Assembly: GCA_017935805.1 (NCBI GenBank)
Contig: JAGBGV010000283.1
Coordinates: 1-7,087, forward strand
From: Clostridia bacterium
Lineage (GTDB): Bacteria; Bacillota_A; Clostridia; Oscillospirales; CAG-272
Direction of reading: 5' to 3'
DNA: 7,087 nucleotides
Shown: one piece after another, positions 1-5,686 of the stretch
Layout of the letters: each line of letters begins with the position of its first letter
Position numbering within the stretch: the stretch's first letter is position 1
Program-made: the position numbers and the translations under genes
Notes under the pieces: generated by a model
Database searches by the model: none
Seen by the model: only the letters and a program-made list of their open reading frames with translations
Told to the model about the DNA's origin: nothing

Positions 1-6
1 AAGGAT
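1..6 (+). promoter_or_regulatory. Ribosome binding site of the PTS permease gene
   Basis: AAGGAT lies 6 nt before the ATG at 13 and is a plausible Shine-Dalgarno site. It supports that start. The promoter and any antiterminator or catabolite-control site of this gene lie left of the window and cannot be judged. Confidence 0.7.
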
Positions 7-12
7 AATACA

Positions 13-1650
13 ATGTCAGAAAACGTTAAAACAAAGAAAAGCTCAGGCGCGTTCAGTGTTCTTCAAAGAGTCGGACGGGCTTTCATGCTTCCTATCGCAC
101 TTTTGCCAATAGCGGGACTGCTGCTTGGTGTTGGTACATCTTTTACCAATACTGCAACCCTGGAAGAGTACAACCTCATCGGAATAATGGGTCCGGGCAC
201 AACTCTCAACTCCGTTTTCAGCCTTCTTGCCTCGGTTGGCAGCGTAATATTTGACAATTTGCCACTGCTATTTGCAATGGGTGTAGCACTTGGCATGGCG
301 GAGAACGAAAAGGCCACTGCGACACTGTCAGCTGCAATCGCATTTTTTGTAATGCACAAAACGATAAACTCCTTGCTTATCATAAGCGGCAGAATAGAAC
401 CTGGCGTGCTTCACGAGGGTTCTGTAGCAAATGTGGTTGGTATTGAGTCGCTTCAAATGGGTGTGTTTGGCGGTATTATTGTCGGTCTTGGAGTTGCGTG
501 GCTTAACAACCGATTCTACAAGATACGCCTGCCAAACGTGATCTCGTTCTTTGGCGGTACAAGATTTGTTCCCATCATCTCAACATTGGCATACATCCTT
601 GTAGGCGTGCTGATGTTCTTCCTGTGGCCATACGTGCAAGAGGGTATCTATTCTATAGGTAACATTGTTCTGAAGTCAGGATATGCAGGAACGCTCATAT
701 ACGGCTTTACAGAGCGAATTCTGATTCCCTTTGGTCTGCACCATGTGTTCTATCTTCCTTTTTGGCAGACAGGCGTGGGTGGCTCAGCGCTTATCGACGG
801 GGTGATGGTGTACGGTGCACAGAATATCTTCTTCTCCGAGCTGGCATCCACTGCCACAACACAGTTCTCCGTAGCAGCCACAAGATTTATGAGCGGTAAA
901 TTCCCGCTGATGATCTTCGGACTTCCGGGTGCTGCACTTGCTATGTACACCTGCGCCAAGGACAGCAAGAAGAAGGTAGCAGGAGGTTTGCTTCTGTCTG
1001 CGGCTCTTACGTCAATGCTCACAGGCATCACGGAGCCTATTGAGTTTACCTTCCTGTTTGTGGCGCCTGTGCTCTACGTTATCCATTCAATTCTCGCGGG
1101 CGCGGCGTATATGATAATGCACATTCTGAATGTTGGCGTGGGCATGACCTTCTCCGGCGGTATCATTGACCTTACTTTGTTTGGGATTATGCAGGGCAAC
1201 TCAAAAACCAACTGGATCATGATACCAATTGTCGGACTCGTTTACTTTGTGCTGTACTTCTTCCTGTTCAGATTTATGATACAGCGCTTTGACTATATGA
1301 CACCTGGCAGGGAAGAGGACGGCGGCGAGACAAAGCTGTACACCCGAGCGGATTATAACGCGAAAAAAGAAAGCGGAGAGGGCAAAAAGAAGCAAAAGAA
1401 GGCAGGCGGCGCTGATGTGTCAAGACTTATACTTGAAGGGCTTGGCGGTACAGACAACATCATCAGCATTGATAACTGTGCCACAAGACTTCGCGTGTCG
1501 GTTAAAGACAGCGGACTCGTGGATGAAGGAAAGCTGCGTGAGAGCGGTGCGGCAGGAGTTATCAAAAAAGCCGGCGGCGTGCAGGTAGTCTACGGTCCGC
1601 AGGTGTCTGTAATCAAAAGCGAGCTTGAGGACTATATAAACAGCCTATAA
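13..1650 (+). CDS. PTS glucose/maltose/N-acetylglucosamine-family permease, EIICB fusion
   Basis: This is a 545-aa membrane component of the phosphoenolpyruvate:sugar phosphotransferase system. It imports a hexose or hexoside and phosphorylates it during entry. Residues ~15-430 form the EIIC channel with many hydrophobic helices. They include PFGLHHVFYLPFW, typical of the glucose superfamily, and the sugar-binding GITEP motif (338-342, Glu341). A Lys-rich linker (YTRADYNAKK and a KKKQKK run, ~445-465) leads to EIIB (~467-545), where DNCATRLRV carries the phosphorylated Cys489. The end GAAGVIKKAGGVQVVYGPQ is normal for EIIB. There is no EIIA domain, so phosphate must come from an EIIA encoded elsewhere. 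The protein appears complete and intact. The family is sure. Glucose versus maltose or GlcNAc cannot be decided from sequence alone, so no symbol is given. The gene is followed by a terminator and is probably the last, or only, gene of its transcript. Confidence 0.95.
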   Translation: MSENVKTKKSSGAFSVLQRVGRAFMLPIALLPIAGLLLGVGTSFTNTATLEEYNLIGIMGPGTTLNSVFSLLASVGSVIFDNLPLLFAMGVALGMAENEKATATLSAAIAFFVMHKTINSLLIISGRIEPGVLHEGSVANVVGIESLQMGVFGGIIVGLGVAWLNNRFYKIRLPNVISFFGGTRFVPIISTLAYILVGVLMFFLWPYVQEGIYSIGNIVLKSGYAGTLIYGFTERILIPFGLHHVFYLPFWQTGVGGSALIDGVMVYGAQNIFFSELASTATTQFSVAATRFMSGKFPLMIFGLPGAALAMYTCAKDSKKKVAGGLLLSAALTSMLTGITEPIEFTFLFVAPVLYVIHSILAGAAYMIMHILNVGVGMTFSGGIIDLTLFGIMQGNSKTNWIMIPIVGLVYFVLYFFLFRFMIQRFDYMTPGREEDGGETKLYTRADYNAKKESGEGKKKQKKAGGADVSRLILEGLGGTDNIISIDNCATRLRVSVKDSGLVDEGKLRESGAAGVIKKAGGVQVVYGPQVSVIKSELEDYINSL

Positions 1651-1723
1651 CTGAAAAGGTATTTGGACGAAGTGACGAGTTGTGCACAGCAGACTGTGGC
1701 TTTATAGTAAAACAGAAAAAATC

Positions 1724-1750
1724 AAAACCACCAGGTTCACTGGTGGTTTT
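1724..1750. terminator. Bidirectional intrinsic terminator
   Basis: A perfect 11-bp stem (AAAACCACCAG, 1724-1734, with CTGGTGGTTTT, 1740-1750) closes a 5-nt loop GTTCA. On the plus strand the stem ends in TTTT and is followed by ATTACTATTTT, which suits termination of the PTS transcript. On the minus strand the hairpin is followed by GATTTTTTCTGTTTT, an even better U-tract. It can therefore also stop the bactofilin transcript arriving from the right, for which no nearer terminator was found. Confidence 0.88.
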
Positions 1751-1771
1751 ATTACTATTTTCACAAAACTC

Positions 1772-1800
1772 TTGACAAAACGGTTTATTAATGATAAACT
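1772..1800 (+). promoter_or_regulatory. Predicted sigma-A promoter
   Basis: A perfect -35 TTGACA (1772-1777) is followed after a 17-bp spacer by TAAACT (1795-1800), a 4/6 match to TATAAT. The predicted transcription start is near 1807. The -10 box coincides with the right arm of the first 17-bp inverted repeat, so a protein bound there would block polymerase. The promoter points to the mini-ORF at 1850. Confidence 0.65.
1783..1799. promoter_or_regulatory. Putative operator, copy 1 (17-bp inverted repeat)
   Basis: GTTTATTAATGATAAAC has 6-bp arms GTTTAT/ATAAAC around a 5-nt centre. It lies in the promoter spacer and covers the -10 region. A second copy with the same geometry starts 28 bp downstream. 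The regulator is not identifiable; the site matches no operator class I can name with confidence. Confidence 0.55.
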
Positions 1801-1810
1801 ATAGCCATGG

Positions 1811-1827
1811 GTTTACTTCAGATAAAC
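1811..1827. promoter_or_regulatory. Putative operator, copy 2 (17-bp inverted repeat)
   Basis: GTTTACTTCAGATAAAC repeats the layout of the copy at 1783 (arms GTTTA/TAAAC, same total length, identical right half GATAAAC). It falls just after the predicted transcription start, a classic repressor position. Duplication of a gapped palindrome around a promoter is the main evidence that it is a binding site. Confidence 0.55.
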
Positions 1828-1849
1828 TAAACTTAAAGGAGAGACTGCC

Positions 1850-1921
1850 ATGATAGAGTACACACTCGGAGTCGTTACTTCCCGCGTTTTAGATTTATTG
1901 AATATTAAAACGCCTTTGTAA
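1850..1921 (+). CDS. 23-aa mini-ORF of unknown nature (small protein, leader peptide or gene remnant)
   Basis: ATG at 1850 follows a strong Shine-Dalgarno site AAAGGAGA (1835-1842) with 7-nt spacing, and a promoter with twin operators lies upstream. The frame starts MIEYTLGVV, ends NIKTPL, and stops with TAA at 1919-1921 after 23 codons. It is not clearly hydrophobic, has no signal peptide and matches no family I recognise. It stops 28 bp short of the end of the convergent bactofilin gene. The complete expression signals suggest either a genuine small protein or the surviving 5' end of a deleted regulated gene. The sequence after the stop gives no continuing frame, so a simple frameshift is unlikely. 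No plus-strand terminator is visible before 1950. Confidence 0.4.
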   Translation: MIEYTLGVVTSRVLDLLNIKTPL

Positions 1922-1949
1922 CGCATCATAAACACTGAAGATTTTTTCC

Positions 1950-2645
1950 TTATATTTTGACGATATTATCAACCTTGGCGTTTTCGCTGATCTCGATCTC
2001 ACCGCTGTACTCAAGTGTGCCGATCTCGCATTCGTCACCGATAACTGCATCAATGGTGCGGACGGTGTCGGCAATTACGTTTTCAAGCTCTACGCGGTCA
2101 GCTTCTATCAGTGTTGTTTCAAGATGGGAATCTGCATGACCGTTTTTTGTAAAGAAAAACAAAAACTTACCTCCTGCACCGCTTCTTGGCTTTATCGTAA
2201 CCGATCCGCCTCCTATCTGACCGACTTTGCTCTTTCCACCGATTGATTCAAGTGATAAATCAATAGTCTCCGCGTTGAGCAGTCCGTCGATATTCACACT
2301 ACCTCGGATATCAACCTCTTCCGCCTCGCAGTCGCCGCCAACGACAAATGCGCCGGAAACATCAACTTCCTTGGCGATAACACCGCCTGTGATCTTTACA
2401 GCTCCTGATCCATCGAGAGAGTCGCAATTCAAGTTTCCAACAACCTTGAATGCACCGGAGACGTCTACCGTGCCGGAGCATGTGAGATTACCCTCCACCT
2501 TTGCGGAGCCTGATGCGTCAAAGTCCGCGCAAATGATGTCGCCGTTTGCTTTTCCGCTTCCGCTTATGTCAATTTTGTTATATGTTCCACCGCCGATAGA
2601 ACCTGCACCTGCAATGGATGCATTTGGATAAGTGTTTGTACTCAT
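1950..2645 (-). CDS. Bactofilin-like polymer-forming protein (BacE/BacF type)
   Basis: This 231-aa protein probably assembles into non-polar cytoskeletal filaments at the membrane; bactofilins do this without nucleotides. After a Gly-rich N-terminus, residues 25-127 hold six 17-18-residue rungs starting ID/FD/VD/LD (for example VDVSGAFKVVGNLNCDS). These fit a right-handed beta-helix. A break follows (KPRSGAGGKFLFFF), then further rung-like sequence with ELENVIADTVR and IGTLEYSG, as I recall from Firmicute bactofilins next to yhbD. The start at 2645 is chosen because GAAAGGA (2656-2662) stands 10 nt upstream; a longer frame from 2678 would overlap the preceding gene and has no better signal. 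That gene ends 1 nt before this ATG (TAATATG), so translation is likely coupled. In Bacillus subtilis, yhbD precedes two bactofilin genes linked to flagellar assembly. Here there is one, and no flagellar gene is in view. Confidence 0.82.
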   Translation of the reverse strand: MSTNTYPNASIAGAGSIGGGTYNKIDISGSGKANGDIICADFDASGSAKVEGNLTCSGTVDVSGAFKVVGNLNCDSLDGSGAVKITGGVIAKEVDVSGAFVVGGDCEAEEVDIRGSVNIDGLLNAETIDLSLESIGGKSKVGQIGGGSVTIKPRSGAGGKFLFFFTKNGHADSHLETTLIEADRVELENVIADTVRTIDAVIGDECEIGTLEYSGEIEISENAKVDNIVKI

Positions 2646-2646
2646 A

Positions 2647-3216
2647 TTATTCGTTTCCTTTCTGACTGAACATTTCATTTATAACTTCAGAGACTTTTGC
2701 CAGCTTTTCATCAAAGTCTCGCGCCATTTCTTCAAGAGAGCGGCCTGTTTGATTTATTTTTTTCGATGTCTCATCAAGCTTGGCTTGGATATTATCGCGT
2801 ATCGCCTCGCTGTCAAGCTTAATTTCGGCTGATTTACTGAGCTCGGCGGAGAGGTCGATAATTACCGCAAAGTCACTGCCGCTGTTTTCAGTTACGACTA
2901 TCGAATGTATCTTCGAGAGGGGAATCTGCGTTGTTCCGCCGTCCCAGATTATTCGAAGATGGCGTGTTTTTTCAGGGGTCTCACCATTTACCTTTGCGGC
3001 AATCTCTTCGAGAGACATTTGGTCTTTTAGCTCAAGTATCATTTCAATTCGTTCCGTTATTGCAGCGCGGGGGAAGAACGTCTCCTGACCTGTTACCGCG
3101 GATTTTTTCTCAAACCAGTCTTCGGGAATAAGTCCCATCCTCTTCCAACGGTATAAAGCGCCATATGAAATACCGTATTTCTCCAAAAGCTCCTTTTTCG
3201 AGATAAGCTCGTCCAT
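2647..3216 (-). CDS. YhbD-like DUF4004 protein: helix-turn-helix plus coiled coil
   Basis: This 189-aa protein resembles B. subtilis YhbD. Residues ~5-35 ([20 protein letters not shown], then [11 protein letters not shown]) form a MerR-like winged helix-turn-helix, followed by [11 protein letters not shown] and a helical part (~50-80, [13 protein letters not shown]). A beta-rich middle (~86-125, HLRIIWDGG ... [16 protein letters not shown]) leads into a charged C-terminal coiled coil (~128-189), suggesting a dimer or larger oligomer. The ATG at 3216 follows AAAGGAG (3224-3230) at 7 nt. It is the first gene of a two-gene unit with the bactofilin. The promoter holds repeated palindromes, so the simplest reading is a DNA-binding autoregulator of the bactofilin operon. 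A structural role at the filament is also possible, since function of the family is little known. Family assignment is good; regulatory role is inferred. Confidence 0.82.
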   Translation of the reverse strand: MDELISKKELLEKYGISYGALYRWKRMGLIPEDWFEKKSAVTGQETFFPRAAITERIEMILELKDQMSLEEIAAKVNGETPEKTRHLRIIWDGGTTQIPLSKIHSIVVTENSGSDFAVIIDLSAELSKSAEIKLDSEAIRDNIQAKLDETSKKINQTGRSLEEMARDFDEKLAKVSEVINEMFSQKGNE

Positions 3217-3247
3217 TTCTTCACTCCTTTACAAATATTGTATTGCG

Positions 3248-3260
3248 GAAACATTGTTCC
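3248..3260. promoter_or_regulatory. Putative operator 3 of the yhbD-like promoter
   Basis: GAAACATTGTTCC is an imperfect copy of the 13-bp palindrome and directly abuts the perfect copy at 3261-3273. It lies in the 5' untranslated region, between transcription start and the SD. The match to consensus GTAACAnTGTTAC is weaker at both ends. Confidence 0.5.
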
Positions 3261-3273
3261 GTAACATTGTTAC
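3261..3273. promoter_or_regulatory. Putative operator 2 of the yhbD-like promoter (perfect palindrome)
   Basis: GTAACATTGTTAC is a perfect 13-bp palindrome around a single central base (arms GTAACA/TGTTAC). It starts at the predicted +1 of the minus-strand promoter, a position suited to repression. It is the best copy of a set of at least three. Confidence 0.65.
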
Positions 3274-3279
3274 GAACAT

Positions 3280-3308
3280 ATAATAGCATAACAATGTTAC
3301 ATTGTCAA
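3280..3308 (-). promoter_or_regulatory. Sigma-A promoter of the yhbD-like/bactofilin operon
   Basis: Read on the minus strand, a perfect -35 TTGACA (3303-3308) and -10 TATTAT (3280-3285) are separated by exactly 17 bp. An AT-rich tract (3311-3327) lies upstream and could act as an UP element. Start of transcription is expected near 3273, giving a leader of about 57 nt. The spacer is not the lengthened 19-bp type of classical MerR-activated promoters, so repression is the more natural mode. Confidence 0.8.
3288..3300. promoter_or_regulatory. Putative operator 1 of the yhbD-like promoter
   Basis: ATAACAATGTTAC matches the palindrome consensus at 12 of 13 positions and lies between the -35 and -10 boxes. 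Its centre is 27 bp from that of the perfect copy at 3261. An overlapping weaker match (GTTACATTGTCAA, 3296-3308) reaches into the -35 box. Confidence 0.6.
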
Positions 3309-3378
3309 TAGCTTTTGATAAAAAAAGTTGGAAAAATTCAGTTTTTCGCTTTAGAGGATTAAAATTCACCCACAACTC

Positions 3379-3407
3379 TTGCCAAACGTCTATCAATTTG
3401 ATATAAT
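3379..3407 (+). promoter_or_regulatory. Extended -10 promoter of the ABC exporter operon
   Basis: TTGCCA (3379-3384, 5/6 to consensus) and a perfect TATAAT (3402-3407) are 17 bp apart, with TGA directly before the -10 giving an extended -10 element. Transcription should begin near 3414, only about 30 nt before the ATPase start. No clear operator overlaps it, and it lies about 70 bp from the palindromes serving the divergent operon. Confidence 0.85.
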
Positions 3408-3428
3408 ACTAATCAGAATGAAGTAATT

Positions 3429-3435
3429 GGAGGTG
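3429..3435 (+). promoter_or_regulatory. Ribosome binding site that fixes the ATPase start
   Basis: GGAGGTG stands 9 nt before the ATG at 3445. A TTG at 3427 opens the same frame but overlaps this site and would add six residues of poor quality, so the ATG is preferred. Confidence 0.8.
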
Positions 3436-3444
3436 GGCGGTCGT

Positions 3445-4110
3445 ATGATAAGAGTAGAAGATGTGTCTTTTTCTTACGGCAAGCACAAAGTTCTGAACGG
3501 ACTGTCATTTTCCGCAAAGGCAGGCGAGTGCATTGTTCTTGCAGGTCCTAACGGATCGGGCAAATCCACTATGCTGTCAATTCTCACAGGCGTAGTAAAG
3601 CCGGACTCGGGAACAACTGAACTTGGCGGCAAGATCGGATATGTGCCTCAGGGAAGTGCATTGCTCGAGGACTGCACAGTTGAAGAGAATCTACAGTTTT
3701 TTGCAAACATCGCTCACTCGGTGATCCCGGAAAAGCTGCCGTTTTCAGTTGAGCAGATAAAAAAACGTAGAGTGTCACAGCTGTCAGGCGGTATGAAGAA
3801 GCAGGCAAGTATAGCCTGTGCATTCATCGGGGACCCGCAGATCATTCTTCTTGACGAGCCGTGTGCTGCACTTGATATTGACTTCCGCGATGAGATGATC
3901 GACATTGTCAAGGCATGGAAGGCAGAGGGACGGACCGTGGTTTATGTCGGACATGATCCAAGAGAGTTTTACGAAATCTTCGATCGGATAGTGTTCCTTG
4001 ACGATGAGCCTGTTGTGTATGACAGAGATGACATCGCGGAGCATCTTGAAAACGAGACACATTTTGAAGCACTATACAAAAAAGCAATATCAAAAATATC
4101 AAGAAAGTGA
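3445..4110 (+). CDS. ABC transporter ATP-binding protein
   Basis: This 221-aa cytoplasmic nucleotide-binding subunit drives transport by the permeases encoded downstream. All core motifs are present: A-loop Tyr11, Walker A GPNGSGKST (34-42), Q-loop YVPQ (Gln69), signature LSGGMKKQ (113-120), Walker B IILLDEP with catalytic Glu138, and the switch His170 (VGHDPRE). It is therefore expected to be active. The segment between Q-loop and signature is short (about 44 residues) and the protein ends soon after the ATPase core, as is common for single-domain exporter ATPases. It heads an operon with a lipoprotein and two ABC-2-type permeases. As the only ATPase seen, it would act as a homodimer under a permease heterodimer. 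Cargo cannot be read from the sequence. Start chosen from the SD at 3429. Confidence 0.93.
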   Translation: MIRVEDVSFSYGKHKVLNGLSFSAKAGECIVLAGPNGSGKSTMLSILTGVVKPDSGTTELGGKIGYVPQGSALLEDCTVEENLQFFANIAHSVIPEKLPFSVEQIKKRRVSQLSGGMKKQASIACAFIGDPQIILLDEPCAALDIDFRDEMIDIVKAWKAEGRTVVYVGHDPREFYEIFDRIVFLDDEPVVYDRDDIAEHLENETHFEALYKKAISKISRK

Positions 4111-4118
4111 GTATGATT

Positions 4119-5627
4119 ATGAAGACAACAAGAAGACCTATTTGGATGAGACTTTCTGCAGTTATCGTAGCAATTGCAATGCTTATGTGCATTTTTGCGG
4201 GCTGCGAAAAGAAAGAAGAAAAGCTTGATCCCCTTGAATTTCTGAAGAAAGCTGTAGAGAATACAGTTAATACCGCCAATGCACAGGTTACAGAAACAGA
4301 AATCGGTGATTTTGCAGGTAGTGTTGAGGTTACAGCAAATCTCAGCGAGATCGAGATGCTTAAGGATTACTTTGGCGATATGAGTGACCTTGGTATTGAA
4401 GCTAAAGCAAAAATGTATCTTGATACAGCAGCTCCTGCAGCAGGACTTAACGTAGGAGTCAGCGGCAGCGGTATGGATGTTATTGACGCATATCTGTTCC
4501 TCAACAAGAGCACACTTGCGCTTCAGGTAGGCGGACTTTTCCTTAACGAAGCTTACGGTATCAACCTTGACGATTTCGAAGAGAACTTTGATTCTTCAAT
4601 ATTCGGACCTGACGGTGCATACAGCATAGGCTATTCATATGAAGAGCTGATGGATATGCTCGGTGAGGTGACAACTGCGCTCGAAACCATGCCTGAAGTT
4701 GACGAAGAGTTTGTGGCAAAGTCAGAAGAGGCTGTGAACGAAATGTTCGACATGCTCCTCAAGTCTATTGAAGAAAACTTCGAAGTTAAAAAGGAAGACG
4801 GCTCTGTAAAGATCGGCGAAACTGACGTTGATACAGCAGACGTGATTATTGTGTTTGACTATGCAGCACTTATCGAAGTTTTGGAAGATATGGCTATATT
4901 CTTTAACGAAAACGAGGATTATCGTGAAGTGTTTGAATACGGCATCAATCTTATCGTATCTAACGTATACGTTGGCTTTGAATCCGCAGATGAAGTATTT
5001 GAGGTATACGAAGAATTTCTCGCTGAAATCGACGAGCTAAAGGCAGATGCAGCGGAAGAAGAAGGCGAAGCTGAACTTACATTCCACGTTAACGACAAGA
5101 ACGAGTTTATCGGTATCAGCATTGACTTCTCTGACACAGATGAAAATATAACTATGGAGATCCTCTGGGGTCCCTCTATTGATGAGTTCGGTGTGATCAG
5201 CGTCGTAGTGAATGATGACGGAGAAGTTGGAGAGGCATTCATTACTTTTGATGAAGAGAACACAGACAGCAAATACATCGCAAAGATAAACATGGATGTT
5301 AAGTCTGATGATGAAGAGATGAATATGGCTGCCGGTGTTGAATGGGATAAGGTAACAGGCGCCGCAGCTGTTTATATCAAGGCCGACGGCGAAGAGCTGA
5401 GAGCAGAAGCTGACATCACTACAAGCGATGATATGATCTACATAGCTCTCGGCAAGATCACAGTTCCGAACAGTGATCCTATCGATCTTTCCGGTGTATA
5501 CATTAACATTGACAAGAACGATCCGATCCCCGCTGTAGGAGAATATCAGGATCTGCTTACAATGACAGAGGCTGACTTTGAGGCTCTGATCGAAACCATT
5601 GCAGGTCTTGGTGAAATGTTCGGTTGA
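4119..5627 (+). CDS. Acidic secreted lipoprotein of unknown function, exporter-associated
   Basis: This is a 502-aa predicted lipoprotein. The N-terminus has a positive region (KTTRRPIWMR), a hydrophobic core (LSAVIVAIAMLMCIF) and lipobox FAGC with lipidated Cys29; Phe at -3 is slightly unusual. A short charged linker (EKKEEK) follows. The mature part is rich in Asp/Glu and has long alternating stretches suggesting antiparallel beta-sheet (VSGSGMDVIDAYLFLNKSTL; later ITMEILWGP, AEADITTSDD), with helical stretches between (~170-310). I do not recognise a family. A LolA/LppX-like curved sheet that holds a lipid is one possibility, but this is inference. Starts at 4107 (GTG), 4113 and 4119 (ATG) share the frame and all have weak ribosome sites; AAAGTGAG (4104-4111) best fits 4119. 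The start lies 8 nt after the ATPase stop, so translation is probably coupled. It likely works outside the membrane with the exporter. Confidence 0.8.
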   Translation: MKTTRRPIWMRLSAVIVAIAMLMCIFAGCEKKEEKLDPLEFLKKAVENTVNTANAQVTETEIGDFAGSVEVTANLSEIEMLKDYFGDMSDLGIEAKAKMYLDTAAPAAGLNVGVSGSGMDVIDAYLFLNKSTLALQVGGLFLNEAYGINLDDFEENFDSSIFGPDGAYSIGYSYEELMDMLGEVTTALETMPEVDEEFVAKSEEAVNEMFDMLLKSIEENFEVKKEDGSVKIGETDVDTADVIIVFDYAALIEVLEDMAIFFNENEDYREVFEYGINLIVSNVYVGFESADEVFEVYEEFLAEIDELKADAAEEEGEAELTFHVNDKNEFIGISIDFSDTDENITMEILWGPSIDEFGVISVVVNDDGEVGEAFITFDEENTDSKYIAKINMDVKSDDEEMNMAAGVEWDKVTGAAAVYIKADGEELRAEADITTSDDMIYIALGKITVPNSDPIDLSGVYINIDKNDPIPAVGEYQDLLTMTEADFEALIETIAGLGEMFG

Positions 5628-5671
5628 TCTGACTGAATAAACGAATGTAAATAAGTAATTTGGAACCGCAA

Positions 5672-5677
5672 GGGAGG
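5672..5677 (+). promoter_or_regulatory. Ribosome binding site that fixes the first permease start
   Basis: GGGAGG lies 9 nt before the ATG at 5687. The same frame opens at a TTG at 5660, but that start would place this strong site inside the coding region and has none of its own. The 59-nt gap after the lipoprotein gene (5628-5686) holds no hairpin that looks like a terminator, so the operon probably continues. Confidence 0.8.
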
Positions 5678-5686
5678 GAAGTGTAT

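Noticed and set aside
1685..1698. Small hairpin CACAG-CAGA-CTGTG after the PTS gene
   Set aside because: Only 5 bp and no T-tract; the strong terminator lies just downstream.
1772..1805. MerR-type promoter with a lengthened spacer (-10 read as TATAGC at 1800)
   Set aside because: This would need a 22-bp spacer; the 17-bp spacing to TAAACT is more reasonable.
1884..1913. Inverted repeat GCGTTTTA/TAAAACGC inside the mini-ORF as a terminator
   Set aside because: The stem is AT-rich with a long loop and neither side is followed by a T-tract (CTTTGTAACG on plus, GGGAAG on minus). It may be chance or a weak RNA structure.
2227..2631. Plus-strand open frame opposite the bactofilin gene (and similar long frames opposite the PTS, ATPase and lipoprotein genes)
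   Set aside because: Low-complexity Ser/Pro/Thr-rich translations without a ribosome site or domain; they are shadows of the real genes on the other strand.
2646..2678. Longer bactofilin start adding [11 protein letters not shown]
   Set aside because: It overlaps the upstream gene, while the ATG at 2645 has a proper ribosome site and gives the expected N-terminus.
3248..3273. LexA (SOS) box of the GAAC-N4-GTTC type
   Set aside because: Half-site order and spacing do not fit; the repeat is better explained by GTAACAnTGTTAC, and the neighbouring genes are not damage-response genes.
3331..3347. GAAAAATTCAGTTTTTC inverted repeat, same 6-5-6 geometry and TTCAG centre as the operator at 1811
   Set aside because: The arms are simple A/T runs in an AT-rich tract and share no specific arm sequence with the 1783/1811 repeats; chance is likely.
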